DNA of 64,000 nt from Lachnospiraceae bacterium (GTDB lineage Bacteria; Bacillota; Clostridia; Lachnospirales; Lachnospiraceae), in contig JAFUZJ010000019.1 in assembly GCA_017476665.1 (NCBI GenBank), positions 62,001 through 126,000 on the forward strand. Direction: 5' to 3'. This document shows, piece after piece, positions 1-8,478 of the stretch. The notes beneath the pieces were generated by a model. The model worked only from the letters and a program-made list of their open reading frames with translations. It was not told where the DNA came from and did not search any database. Position 1 is the stretch's first letter, and each line of letters begins with the position of its first letter. The position numbers and the translations under genes were made by a program.

Positions 1-227
1 TCCTCCCGCTTTTTCAACACATCCTGATATTCTGTCTTGGACAAAGTCGCCCCATACTCTGCCACCAGTTCCTCATAAAAGGGCACATCATAAGCTGAAT
101 TCACATAATATCCCGGATAATACTGCCAGGCAAAAAACAAATATCCGAAAATCACCGCAAACAATGCAAACAACACGATCACCCGAAACTGAAAAATTTT
201 CCGCAGTTCTTTCCTAAAAATCCTCAT
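1..227 (-). CDS. ABC transporter permease, N-terminal fragment (cut by window edge)
   Basis: Only the first 75 codons lie in the window; the gene runs off the left end. The start is ATG at 227, seven bases after an AAGGAG ribosome-binding site (235-240). The protein begins MRIFRKELRKIF and then has one long hydrophobic segment (about residues 13-33), the usual N-terminus of an ABC-2 type permease, followed by a charged extracytoplasmic-looking stretch. It follows the ATPase gene by about 50 bases in the same direction, so it is probably the permease partner of that ATPase. The permease call rests on context and the first membrane helix; the family cannot be proved from this fragment. Confidence 0.6.
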   Translation of the reverse strand, partial: MRIFRKELRKIFQFRVIVLFALFAVIFGYLFFAWQYYPGYYVNSAYDVPFYEELVAEYGATLSKTEYQDVLKKRE

Positions 228-278
228 CCTTCTACTCCTTTTTCTGAATCTTTATCCGACACTTTTTATCTGATCTAT

Positions 279-1130
279 TTACCGGAAAGTAACCAGGAAA
301 AAATCCTCCAGGTTCGGCACACACGTCCTCCCTTCCGTCTCTTTCTCCTCACTGAAAAACCGAACAGTCATCCCATCATACTCCTGTCTTGCCGACAGGA
401 TAAAATGGTCTCCCTCAAATGCCTCGTACGCCTCATTGGACATACTTTGCTCATACACCTTTCCGTTCAGTTCCGCACAGATTGCAGAGACTGTATCATT
501 CCGGTAAATCTGTCTGTCCTTTATGAGAATGACCTGATTGGCAATAGACTCAATATCAGACACAATGTGCGTAGAAAGGATCACAATCCTGTCCTTCGAC
601 ATAGCAGAAATAATATTTCGGAAACGAACCCGCTCTTTTGGATCAAGCCCCCCTGTCGGCTCATCCAGAATCAATATCTTCGGGTCATTCAGGATCGCCT
701 GGGCAATCCCCACGCGTTGCAGCATACCGCCGGAAAACTTTTTCATTTTGGTATTCAATACCTCCGAAAGTCCCACCTGTGCAACCACTTCTTCAATACG
801 CTCCCGCAGCCCTTCCGTGGGAAGTCCCTTCAACGCTGCCAAATACTCTAAATACTGTCTGGGCGAATTGTTTTTATAATAACCGAACTGCTGTGGCAGA
901 TAACCGATAATCTCCCGGTACTGTGCCCCCAATCTGTGAATTTCTACACCGTTCCAAAGGATTTCCCCCGAGGTCGGCATAAGCAGTGTCGTGATCATTT
1001 TGATCAGAGTTGTCTTACCCGCACCGTTCGGCGCCAGCAATCCATACAGACCATTGTCCAAATCCAACGAAATATGCTCCACCGCCGTATTTTTCCCATA
1101 ACATTTTGTAACATCAGAAATTGTAAGCAT
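279..1130 (-). CDS. ABC transporter ATP-binding protein
   Basis: A 283-residue ABC ATPase that should power an exporter of unknown substrate. Visible motifs: Walker A APNGAGKT (33-40, with Ala in place of the usual first Gly), Q-loop near 80-81, signature FSGGM (132-136), Walker B ILILDE (152-157) followed by PTGGLDP, and H-loop His188. The last 80 or so residues form a C-terminal extension typical of ABC-2 export ATPases. Its start overlaps the end of the upstream membrane-protein gene by 17 bases, which implies translational coupling, and a permease gene follows. Co-transcription with an ECF sigma factor suggests an envelope-stress or antimicrobial-peptide response; that is inference. Confidence 0.93.
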   Translation of the reverse strand: MLTISDVTKCYGKNTAVEHISLDLDNGLYGLLAPNGAGKTTLIKMITTLLMPTSGEILWNGVEIHRLGAQYREIIGYLPQQFGYYKNNSPRQYLEYLAALKGLPTEGLRERIEEVVAQVGLSEVLNTKMKKFSGGMLQRVGIAQAILNDPKILILDEPTGGLDPKERVRFRNIISAMSKDRIVILSTHIVSDIESIANQVILIKDRQIYRNDTVSAICAELNGKVYEQSMSNEAYEAFEGDHFILSARQEYDGMTVRFFSEEKETEGRTCVPNLEDFFLVTFR

Positions 1131-1815
1131 TTTTATGTTCCACCTTTCTCATATATTCAAACCATGTCAGAAAACTGAACGCCGCCACTGCCAAATGCAC
1201 CGCAAGCGGCACCACCTCGATCAACAGGTGATACAGGTTTTGTCCAAAAAGCAACAGCCAAATGCATCCCACTATCCAGCCCAAAAACAAAACTCCGGAA
1301 ATTTTTGCCGAACCGGTTTTCTCATAAATTGTCAGACTCGCTAACGCCAGGAAAATATCCGCCGTTGTCCCCGCCGCTGCCAGGCTCCACGCATGTGCCG
1401 CTAACGCCGAGTGCAATATCCCGATCATGATTAAATTCAGAAAAACTGCCATCACATTTGTATAAAGCATTCTCATACTGATCACATACACAAAAGAATA
1501 CTTCATGGACTGCTTCAACTCCACAACCTCGCTCTGTTCCTCCGCCAGAATGGAAAGAAAATAAATCACAAAATAGGTGAACGGATACATCATCAGTACC
1601 CAATATCCCTCATTTCCACGCCCCCTGATCATCAGACAAAAATAAAGCAGCAACAAGTAAAGCAGTATTCCCACTGCCAGAATTAACCTGCAATTATAAA
1701 AGAGAATCTGAAAATCCGGTCTGCTGACTGTTTTCCTCTCCAATGCCACACGCAATATTTTCTCTTTCTGAACCTTAATTTCATCTTCTGTCGGATACTC
1801 AATCTTTATGCCCAT
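1114..1815 (-). CDS. Polytopic membrane protein in an ECF sigma/ABC operon
   Basis: 233 residues. The N-terminal 40 residues are charged and cytoplasmic in character. After that come about six hydrophobic segments (roughly 45-63, 75-92, 118-138, 143-163, 172-190 and 198-220). I recognise no family motif. The gene lies between the sigma factor (51 bases upstream) and the ABC ATPase, which it overlaps. Two roles are plausible: a membrane anti-sigma or sensor protein for the adjacent ECF factor, or a second membrane subunit of the ABC transporter. It lacks an obvious zinc-binding anti-sigma motif (HxxxCxxC), so the anti-sigma idea is weak. Confidence 0.75.
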   Translation of the reverse strand: MGIKIEYPTEDEIKVQKEKILRVALERKTVSRPDFQILFYNCRLILAVGILLYLLLLYFCLMIRGRGNEGYWVLMMYPFTYFVIYFLSILAEEQSEVVELKQSMKYSFVYVISMRMLYTNVMAVFLNLIMIGILHSALAAHAWSLAAAGTTADIFLALASLTIYEKTGSAKISGVLFLGWIVGCIWLLLFGQNLYHLLIEVVPLAVHLAVAAFSFLTWFEYMRKVEHKNAYNF

Positions 1816-1866
1816 CTAAAATATCTCCTCCTTCCTCACTGTTTGGGACTCTTTTTCAAACCCTAA

Positions 1867-2421
1867 CTATCCCGACGTTTCAAACTGTTTTCTAATCTGT
1901 TTTATCATTGCGTAATACCGCGATTTCACCGTATTGTCAGGCAGGTTTAATGTCACTGCTATCTCCGCAAATGTTTTCCCTTCAAAGCTCTTCATCTGAA
2001 AAATCCTCACCCACATCAGATCATACCCAGCCACAATCTCCATGATCTGCTGAAGTGTCTCCTTCTGCGAAAGTCTCTCCACAACATTCTCATCCTGGGT
2101 GATCTCCACCTCACTGTCTTCCAGCGAAACCTCCCGCAGTCCTTCCCGATACCGCCTGCTCCTGTAATAATCTGTGATCTTGTTCGCCGCAACCCGGTAC
2201 AACCATGTGCGAAACGCCGCTCTCCTCCCGTCAAAGCCATGCAGTCCTTGAAAAACCGCCATGAAAATTTCCTGTGTTAATTCCATCGCCAACTCCCGCT
2301 CCCCACACTGTCGGAACACATAGGCATAAACCTTCCGGTAATAACGCTCAAAAAGCTCGTCCGCCGCCTGTCTGTCATGATACCGCGTGATCTTCCGTAT
2401 TAACTTTTCATCTGAAACCAT
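1867..2421 (-). CDS. RNA polymerase sigma factor, ECF (sigma-70 family)
   Basis: 184 residues, the usual ECF size. Region 2 covers about residues 20-95, including the ELTQEIF and FRTWLYRVAANKITDYYR stretches that contact core polymerase and the -10 element. Region 4 is at about 130-180, with a helix-turn-helix around TFAEIAVTLNLPDNTVKSR. It should direct transcription of its own operon: the region just upstream carries an AAAC-17-CGTATA element that matches the general ECF promoter pattern. The genes downstream encode a membrane protein and ABC transporter subunits, so the regulon includes an exporter. The inducing signal cannot be read from the sequence. Confidence 0.93.
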   Translation of the reverse strand: MVSDEKLIRKITRYHDRQAADELFERYYRKVYAYVFRQCGERELAMELTQEIFMAVFQGLHGFDGRRAAFRTWLYRVAANKITDYYRSRRYREGLREVSLEDSEVEITQDENVVERLSQKETLQQIMEIVAGYDLMWVRIFQMKSFEGKTFAEIAVTLNLPDNTVKSRYYAMIKQIRKQFETSG

Positions 2422-2459
2422 GTCCTGTGCTCACCACCTTATGATGCCTTCTATTACTT

Positions 2460-2489
2460 TATACGAGATATAACCCAAAATAGTTTGAA
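2460..2489 (-). promoter_or_regulatory. ECF-type promoter of the sigma factor operon
   Basis: On the minus strand the -35 element TTCAAAC (2489-2483) is followed after 17 bases by CGTATA (2465-2460). ECF sigma factors such as SigW recognise AAAC about 16-17 bases before CGT. The element lies 39 bases upstream of the sigma gene start, so autoregulation is likely. It is a motif match only. Confidence 0.55.
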
Positions 2490-2502
2490 GTAAATTTTAA
2501 AT

Positions 2503-2538
2503 AAAAAAAGCAACAAGGAACTGAATGTCTCTTGTTGC
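2503..2538 (-). terminator. Rho-independent terminator after the cyclo-ligase gene
   Basis: Minus-strand hairpin with perfect 8-bp stem GCAACAAG/CTTGTTGC (2538-2531 and 2517-2510), a 13-base loop and a run of seven T. It starts 11 bases after the stop of the 5-formyl-THF cyclo-ligase gene and ends the operon that begins near 7.4 kb. Confidence 0.9.
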
Positions 2539-2549
2539 CATAAAACTAC

Positions 2550-3146
2550 TTATACATAAATCACATGCGCCGGACGGATATCCGTCTCCTCACAAGGCAC
2601 TTTCTCCACCAACTGACAGGCATGCGCAATCCCGATGGTCCGTGACACCAGCAAAGGTTTATCCGCAAGGAACCTGTCGTAAAATCCTTTTCCGTAACCC
2701 ATGCGCCTTCGCTCCATGTCAAAAGCAACTCCCGGCATCAGCATCAGAATCTTTTCATTAATTGCGTCAGATGCCCCCACCGTCCGTCCGTATACAAACG
2801 GCTCGCTCCCATCCTGGGGCTCCCGGATTCCTTTATATCCCACCTGCAGTTCACGCAGATTCTTCACCCGATAAAAGATCATCTCATCCCCTACAATCTT
2901 CGGCAGGAAAAGCATCTTCCCTGCCTGAAGTACTTCCGCCAGGATCTGATCCGTACGGAGCTCACTGCCATATCCGGCAAAAGCTAACACCATTTCCGCT
3001 TCGCGGTACCAGCTATGCTCCAGCATCTTTTTTGTGATTTCTTTCTTTGCAGCTTCCTGCTGCTGTATTGACAGCGCGTCCCTCTTTGCTAGGATTTCCC
3101 TGCGCAAAGTCTTTTTCACGCTCCGCAGATCATCTTGTTCTGTCAT
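2550..3146 (-). CDS. 5-formyltetrahydrofolate cyclo-ligase
   Basis: 198 residues, full length for the family. It converts 5-formyl-THF to 5,10-methenyl-THF using ATP, recycling a folate storage and inhibitor form. Diagnostic features are the Arg/Lys-rich N-terminal helix with SVKKTLRREILAKRDAL, the PKI segment near the middle, and the C-terminal nucleotide-binding signature RRRMGYGKGFYDR. It is the last gene of an operon with two GGDEF proteins and a cytidylate-kinase-like protein, 38 bases after the nearer GGDEF gene, and is followed at once by a strong terminator. The link to cyclic-di-nucleotide signalling is not obvious and may just be shared transcription. Confidence 0.95.
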   Translation of the reverse strand: MTEQDDLRSVKKTLRREILAKRDALSIQQQEAAKKEITKKMLEHSWYREAEMVLAFAGYGSELRTDQILAEVLQAGKMLFLPKIVGDEMIFYRVKNLRELQVGYKGIREPQDGSEPFVYGRTVGASDAINEKILMLMPGVAFDMERRRMGYGKGFYDRFLADKPLLVSRTIGIAHACQLVEKVPCEETDIRPAHVIYV

Positions 3147-3184
3147 GATTCTCCCACGTCTCTATCAAAGCAGTCCAACCCAGA

Positions 3185-4969
3185 TTACCGGTCATTGATG
3201 ATCAGCTCCAGAATCTTACTGATGTACGAAAGATTTGCGAGATCGCTGTCCGACCACTTTCTGGACATGTCACTCCTTTTATAATACGCAATATAGCCCT
3301 CATGGTGCCTGTAGTCCATTTTGTAGACCAACGCCGTCTTGATCCCGTGTTCCGTCATATACTTGCAGGTCTGGGGGCAAAGCTGCTCGATCAGATCCAG
3401 CTTATCGATCACGGCCATATCATGTTCTCTGTATAGATGGCCGAAATTCTCCTCATGCACAAAGCTGATCATATCCGGTTCTGACGGTCTGGGAGCCCCT
3501 TCCGCGCTCCAGAAGTTCTCCAAAAGAGTCTTCCCTTCCTCGCCATAGATCAACCTGATCTCATCCAAAGCAAACGTCATACCGATGTCCGCCAATAGCA
3601 TATCAAAGGGAATATTGGTCTGCTTCGCCATATAGACCAGGAATTTCAGCACCAGATCCTCTTTGTCCTGCCTGGTTGCGGTACTGTTTTGAATGACCGC
3701 TTCGGTCTCCCCCCGCAGCACATCTCCGTGTACTTCCTTGGTGTAAATAATATATCTGTTCTTACCCTTCTGCTTTGCACGATAGAGCATTTTATCCGCG
3801 ATCTGGAACAGCTCATCATATACTTCACTGTCCGTCGGATAGGTGGATACACCGATGGAACAGGTCACCTTCGGCACTTCCTTGCGATCCATGTAAGCCC
3901 ATTCCACATCGTTGCGGACATTACGCAATACGCCGCGCAGGTCGGACAGATTATTGATTCCCTCCAAAACAACAAATATCTCATCTCCGCCGATTCTGCC
4001 GACAATTCCCTTACCTTTCACGGCCTCCTTGATGATACCTGAAACCTTCGCCAGAACCTCATCTCCAAACATATGTCCCAGCGTGTCATTGACCGCTTTG
4101 AAGTTGTCGATATCGATAATACACAGGTTTACATTATACTTGGGCTTTCTGTGGAGCAGATTTTCCGTATAGTTTAAAATTGCCTTCTTGGTCAGGAGCC
4201 CGGTGGTCACATCCGTCTCAAATTCTTCAATTGCTTTACCGGCTGAACCGGCACCGACCATACCCACTCTGGCACTATAGCCGAAGACGATCTGCTCCTC
4301 CCGGCTGTTTTTGATCGTCCTTCCTCTGACGATATACTCTGCCTTTCCGTTATCTTCGTCTTCTTCCAGAAACCCAAGCCGGACCTCAAAATTTTTCACG
4401 CCGTTTCGTACGTTCCCACAGAATTCCCGATACGCATCTGCATACTCCGGGGACATCCTGCGCTCTGTTGCAATATAATTTTCAAATCCCTCAAAAGAAC
4501 CTCTGAAGGAATACACCCGATTCTTGCTTCCCCCATTAAAGATCTGCATCTGATCCAGCGTTGCATTATAAATGAAAAGTCTCTCACCCCATATTTCAAG
4601 AAGCTCATTGCAGAGATCATTCTCATCGCAGATAGCGGAAAAACGGTCTGCCATCTGATCAATGTCCTGAATCCGTATCTCCACATAAGACTCCTGCCCG
4701 TCCGTCAGCTCAACCACGCTGATCTGTGTCAGCACATGATGATACTCCCCGTTCTGTGCATTCTTAAATCGGATCAGAAAAGGCTCATAGTCCTCTCCCG
4801 CGCGAACCTCGCTTACCGCCTTTTTCAGATAGTCAATATCCTCCGGATGTACATTTCCCGCCACAGAAGCATAATTCTCAGAACCGATATATTGATAAAA
4901 CTGCTCATCGGCCCGTGCAATCTGTAATTTTCTGTCAACAACTGCAGTTCCCGTATAAATGCTTGCCAT
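3185..4969 (-). CDS. GGDEF-domain protein (putative diguanylate cyclase), copy B
   Basis: 594 residues with no membrane segment. Layout: a PAS-like sensory region (about 1-110), a second variable region (about 115-245), a GGDEF domain (about 252-415) with metal-binding DIDNF near 286-290 and active-site motif GGDEI at 327-331, and a C-terminal GAF-like region (about 435-594). The last motif residue is Ile, not Phe, which many active enzymes tolerate. There is no RxxD inhibitory site five residues before the motif (the sequence there is KGIVG). It is collinear, residue for residue up to the motif, with the gene immediately upstream, so the pair arose by tandem duplication. Activity making c-di-GMP is likely but not certain. 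Confidence 0.9.
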   Translation of the reverse strand: MASIYTGTAVVDRKLQIARADEQFYQYIGSENYASVAGNVHPEDIDYLKKAVSEVRAGEDYEPFLIRFKNAQNGEYHHVLTQISVVELTDGQESYVEIRIQDIDQMADRFSAICDENDLCNELLEIWGERLFIYNATLDQMQIFNGGSKNRVYSFRGSFEGFENYIATERRMSPEYADAYREFCGNVRNGVKNFEVRLGFLEEDEDNGKAEYIVRGRTIKNSREEQIVFGYSARVGMVGAGSAGKAIEEFETDVTTGLLTKKAILNYTENLLHRKPKYNVNLCIIDIDNFKAVNDTLGHMFGDEVLAKVSGIIKEAVKGKGIVGRIGGDEIFVVLEGINNLSDLRGVLRNVRNDVEWAYMDRKEVPKVTCSIGVSTYPTDSEVYDELFQIADKMLYRAKQKGKNRYIIYTKEVHGDVLRGETEAVIQNSTATRQDKEDLVLKFLVYMAKQTNIPFDMLLADIGMTFALDEIRLIYGEEGKTLLENFWSAEGAPRPSEPDMISFVHEENFGHLYREHDMAVIDKLDLIEQLCPQTCKYMTEHGIKTALVYKMDYRHHEGYIAYYKRSDMSRKWSDSDLANLSYISKILELIINDR

Positions 4970-5002
4970 ATTTCTTTCCTCATAATCAAAGCTGTTTTTT
5001 CC

Positions 5003-6775
5003 TTATTTCCCGCCAATGACCAGATCGATCATTTTGGCCACCAGATTCAGATACATCTTATCCGCCTCTGTCCACAATCTGGAGGAATGTCCTTCTTTAA
5101 AGAAAGTCACATATCCCGGCACCTTGCTGTTCATCTCATAGATCAACGCTGCATTTACATTATGCGCTTTCAACACCTCGTATGCATTCGGACAGACAAA
5201 TTCCAGATCCACTGTATGATTGATGACCGCCATGTGATTCTCATTAAACAGCGCCCTGAACTTTGTACTATGCGCAAAGGACATATCAATCTCTTTTAAC
5301 GGCGCACCGTCCGCTCTCCAGTGCATCGGCTTGTACACCGGCTCCTCGTAAAACACGTTTGCCTGTGCCAGATCAAACATAGGACCTACACAGTCGATGG
5401 TCATCTGCACTGTAAAAATAGACTTCATCAAAAACTGCTCTGTAAGCTCTATGATAAAATGTTCTTTGTTTGTTCCAACCGTGCCCTCCTTCACCGCAGG
5501 CACATTGGCCGGCGTATTTTCCAACGGATTTCCATGAATCTCCGGCGTGTAAATAATATATCGGTTCTTCCCGCCCTCTTTGGCCCGGTACAGCATCTTG
5601 TCCGCGATCTTAAAGAGATCGTCATAATTATCCGCATCTTTCGGCCATGCCGCCGTACCCATGGAACAGCTTAAATGCAGGTCATCCCGCACACCTTTGT
5701 ACGCCCATTCCACATTGGTCCGGATAGTACGCAGCACGCTCTTCAACGCCGCACGATCTTCCACGTTTTCAATGTAGATCATCATTTCATCGCCGCCGAT
5801 CCGTCCTGCGACGCCACAGTCCTCCACGGCATCCTTAATGATATCCGCGACAGTCACCAACACTTCATCGCCAAACATATGCCCGAAATGATCATTGACA
5901 TACTTGAAATTATCCACATCCAGCACGCAGAGATAGGATAATTTACTGGTCTTATTCAGCATGGCATTCTGTATGTATTCCATGATCGTCTGTTTGGTGA
6001 GCAGCCCGGTCATTTCATCTCTTGCGGAATCCGCCCCCAGCGCGGTTTTCTTGCGTCTGGAATTCTTTGCAATGACATAGACACATCCATAAACTCTGAG
6101 ACTGCCTGCACTGTCAACCACAGCTTTCCCCTTGAACAGATACAGTTCCTTGGAATCTCCGTGGATCAGATTGGGCAGCTGTAATTCATGGGAAAAATGC
6201 CTTGTACCCTGCCTGAGATCATCGCACATCTCTTCAAACACGTCGCGATACTTGTCCTTATCTGCAAAAGCACCTTTTTTGACAAGATAGGTCTCCCACT
6301 CGGCAAGATTTCCCTCAAACAGATCCATTCTCTGCTTCTCCCCTCCGATAAAGAGAGAAAACGCATCCTCCGCCACATCATATTTAAAAAACAGTTCATC
6401 CAAAATATCCAGATACACACCGTATTCCTGAATGGTGTCACCCAGCCGGCAGAAATCTTTCTTCAGATCGTCGATAGACTGAATATTGAACTGCACGACC
6501 TGATCTTCGTCTGAAATATCCAGCCGTCCGATGTCCGCAACCGCCCATTGTGTACTTCCATCCGGGAAAAGCACACGGTACACTTCCATCGTATGTCCCC
6601 CTGACGCAAACACCTCCATAACGGCAGCCTTCACCTTGGGCCAATCTGCCTTATAAACGCTCTGCTCCAGAAATAACGGATTCTCATAGCCAATATAATC
6701 ATAAAACTCTTTATCTGCCTTGATCAGCTGCAATTCCCGACCGATCGTTGCTGTACCCGTCGTAAAAGAAGCCAT
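5003..6775 (-). CDS. GGDEF-domain protein (putative diguanylate cyclase), copy A
   Basis: 590 residues, paralogue of the following gene. The same three-part layout is seen: PAS-like N-terminus opening with MASFTTGTATIGRELQLIKA, variable middle, GGDEF domain with DVDNF at about 286-290 and GGDEM at 327-331, and a C-terminal GAF-like region. The two copies keep identical spacing up to the GGDEF motif, while the C-terminal third has diverged more, which suggests that the signals sensed differ. Met at the fifth motif position is less usual than Phe or Ile, so this copy may be weaker or regulatory. It follows the kinase-like gene by 14 bases and shares its promoter. Confidence 0.9.
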   Translation of the reverse strand: MASFTTGTATIGRELQLIKADKEFYDYIGYENPLFLEQSVYKADWPKVKAAVMEVFASGGHTMEVYRVLFPDGSTQWAVADIGRLDISDEDQVVQFNIQSIDDLKKDFCRLGDTIQEYGVYLDILDELFFKYDVAEDAFSLFIGGEKQRMDLFEGNLAEWETYLVKKGAFADKDKYRDVFEEMCDDLRQGTRHFSHELQLPNLIHGDSKELYLFKGKAVVDSAGSLRVYGCVYVIAKNSRRKKTALGADSARDEMTGLLTKQTIMEYIQNAMLNKTSKLSYLCVLDVDNFKYVNDHFGHMFGDEVLVTVADIIKDAVEDCGVAGRIGGDEMMIYIENVEDRAALKSVLRTIRTNVEWAYKGVRDDLHLSCSMGTAAWPKDADNYDDLFKIADKMLYRAKEGGKNRYIIYTPEIHGNPLENTPANVPAVKEGTVGTNKEHFIIELTEQFLMKSIFTVQMTIDCVGPMFDLAQANVFYEEPVYKPMHWRADGAPLKEIDMSFAHSTKFRALFNENHMAVINHTVDLEFVCPNAYEVLKAHNVNAALIYEMNSKVPGYVTFFKEGHSSRLWTEADKMYLNLVAKMIDLVIGGK

Positions 6776-6789
6776 ACTGTAAATCCCCT

Positions 6790-7416
6790 CTAAGCATTTC
6801 TTTTTTCAAAATCTTCTACATACTGCGCGATCAGCTTTACCGTACCCTCCAGGCCCAGTACACTGCTGTTCACGCATAGATCATAGCTGTCAGCACGCCC
6901 CCATTTTTTGGAGGAATAATAATTGTAATAGCTTTGACGCTGCTTATCCTTCTTCGTCATCAGCTCTTTGGCTTTTACCTCGGGAAGCTGATATTTCTCC
7001 ATGATCCTCTTAACTTTCGCTATCTCATCTGCATAGATAAAAAGATTGATACAATTCTTGTATTCCGCCAGTGCATAATCCGCACAGCGCCCAACGATCA
7101 CACAAGGTCCCTCGTCTGCAATTTTCTTGATGGTATCAAATTGTGCCAGAAAGACCTTATGGCTGATCGGCATATCAACAAAAGAAGATGTATTGTAGCC
7201 GAAAGAATATGTGTCCATTACCAGATTGTATAAAAAAGAATTGGTAGGCCGCTCATCATGGTTCTGGATCATCTCTTCGCAAAAGCCGCTCTCCTTCGCT
7301 GCCCTTGTAAGCAATTCCTTATCATAGTACTTTATGCCAAAGTACTCCGCAACCTTTTCCCCGATCTCACGTCCACCTGATCCGAACTGCCGCCCGATTG
7401 TAATCACCGTATTCAT
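6790..7416 (-). CDS. Cytidylate-kinase-like family protein
   Basis: 208 residues with the chosen ATG, which has GGAGG seven bases upstream (7424-7428); an earlier in-frame ATG 29 codons upstream lies before the promoter and is not used. The protein belongs to the Cytidylate_kin2 type: it opens MNTVITIGRQFGSGGREIG. This resembles a P-loop, but the invariant Walker Lys is replaced (GSGGRE), as is usual in this family, so true CMP kinase activity is doubtful. A DxPxSHK-like segment and a C-terminal helix follow. It is the first gene of the GGDEF operon, which makes a nucleotide-signalling link tempting but unproven. Confidence 0.88.
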   Translation of the reverse strand: MNTVITIGRQFGSGGREIGEKVAEYFGIKYYDKELLTRAAKESGFCEEMIQNHDERPTNSFLYNLVMDTYSFGYNTSSFVDMPISHKVFLAQFDTIKKIADEGPCVIVGRCADYALAEYKNCINLFIYADEIAKVKRIMEKYQLPEVKAKELMTKKDKQRQSYYNYYSSKKWGRADSYDLCVNSSVLGLEGTVKLIAQYVEDFEKRNA

Positions 7417-7449
7417 AGCAACACCTCCGATATCCAAAATCTCACTATT

Positions 7450-7478
7450 ATTATACGTGATTTTGCTATATAAAACAA
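7450..7478 (-). promoter_or_regulatory. Sigma-A promoter of the kinase-like/GGDEF operon
   Basis: On the minus strand TTGTTT (7478-7473), a 17-base spacer and a perfect TATAAT (7455-7450) lie 34 bases before the start codon, in an AT-rich gap after rluD. Predicted transcription start is near 7443. Confidence 0.8.
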
Positions 7479-7557
7479 TATTTTTTTTTGTATTTTTATG
7501 CAATTTGTATTGAATGCAAAAAATTGTAGTGAAAATAATACTAAATTTACATAGTCC

Positions 7558-8478
7558 TTATGCCCGGTCCAAAATCGCAAGTAAATGCTCAAAATACTCC
7601 GGCAACGGTGCATCGGTTTCCACATACCGCCCGTCTGCCGGATGTCTGAATCCCAGGATCTTTGCGTGCAGGCATTGCCCCTCCAGATGATACAGGGCCT
7701 TTTTTCCCACTGCATAGACATCATCTCCCAACAGCGGATGTCCGATGCTCGCCATATGGACGCGGATCTGATGGGTTCTTCCTGTCTCCAGCTCGCATTC
7801 GATATAGGTGTATTTGGCATACCGCTTCAGAACCCGATAATGCGTCACCGCCCGCTTCCCGTTCTTTTCATTTACCGCCATCTTTTTCCGGTCTGTCGGG
7901 TGCCTGCCGATCGGTTTATCGATCACTCCGTCGTCCGTTTCCAACACCCCATAACAGATCGCATGATAACGCCTGGTCACACTGTGTTCCTTTAACTGCG
8001 CCGCAATGCAGTTGTGTGCCCGGTCATTTTTACACGCAATCATCGACCCTGTGGTATTCCTATCGATTCGGTGTACAATTCCCGGCCGCATCACGCCGTT
8101 GATCCCGGAGAGCTCTTTTCCGCAATGATACAGCAAAGCATTGACCAGCGTCCCGGTATAATGGCCCGCCGCCGGATGCACCACCATCCCCTTCGGCTTA
8201 TTCACCACGATCACATCCGCGTCCTCATACAAAATATCCAGCGGAATATTCTCCGGCAAAATATCCGGTTCTACCGCCTCCGGCAACGCAAACCGCACTT
8301 CGTCCTCCGCACAGACCCTGTAACTGCTCTTGACAGTCTTTCCGTTTACGCTGACTCTGCCCTCTTTGATCATTTTCTGAATAAAAGACCGGGATAATGA
8401 ATCAATGAGCATACTGACACATCGGTCAATACGCTCATCTTCCAAGTCCTCGGTTATCTGAAATACAAATTCATCCAT
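7558..8478 (-). CDS. rluD: RluD-type 23S rRNA pseudouridine synthase
   Basis: 306 residues. An N-terminal S4 RNA-binding domain (about 15-75, with RVSVNGKTVKSSYRV) precedes the RluA/RluD catalytic domain. The active-site motif is HRIDRNTTG, with catalytic Asp in HRID; VVNKPKGMVVHP and GRTHQIRVHMASIGHPLLGD are further family signatures. It converts uridines in large-subunit rRNA to pseudouridine; the exact target cannot be told from the sequence. The gene begins one base after the end of lspA, an arrangement common in Firmicutes (lspA-rluD), and is the last gene of an aroB-lspA-rluD group. I see no terminator after it. Confidence 0.93.
   Translation of the reverse strand: MDEFVFQITEDLEDERIDRCVSMLIDSLSRSFIQKMIKEGRVSVNGKTVKSSYRVCAEDEVRFALPEAVEPDILPENIPLDILYEDADVIVVNKPKGMVVHPAAGHYTGTLVNALLYHCGKELSGINGVMRPGIVHRIDRNTTGSMIACKNDRAHNCIAAQLKEHSVTRRYHAICYGVLETDDGVIDKPIGRHPTDRKKMAVNEKNGKRAVTHYRVLKRYAKYTYIECELETGRTHQIRVHMASIGHPLLGDDVYAVGKKALYHLEGQCLHAKILGFRHPADGRYVETDAPLPEYFEHLLAILDRA

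Noticed and set aside
405-851. Plus-strand open frames through the first kilobases and across other minus-strand genes.
   Set aside because: They mirror well-supported minus-strand genes, lack ribosome sites and give no family-like protein sequence.
7480-7540. Hairpin ATTTTTTGCA/TGCATAAAAAT as rluD terminator.
   Set aside because: The tail in the minus direction is A-rich rather than T-rich, and the stem is weak.
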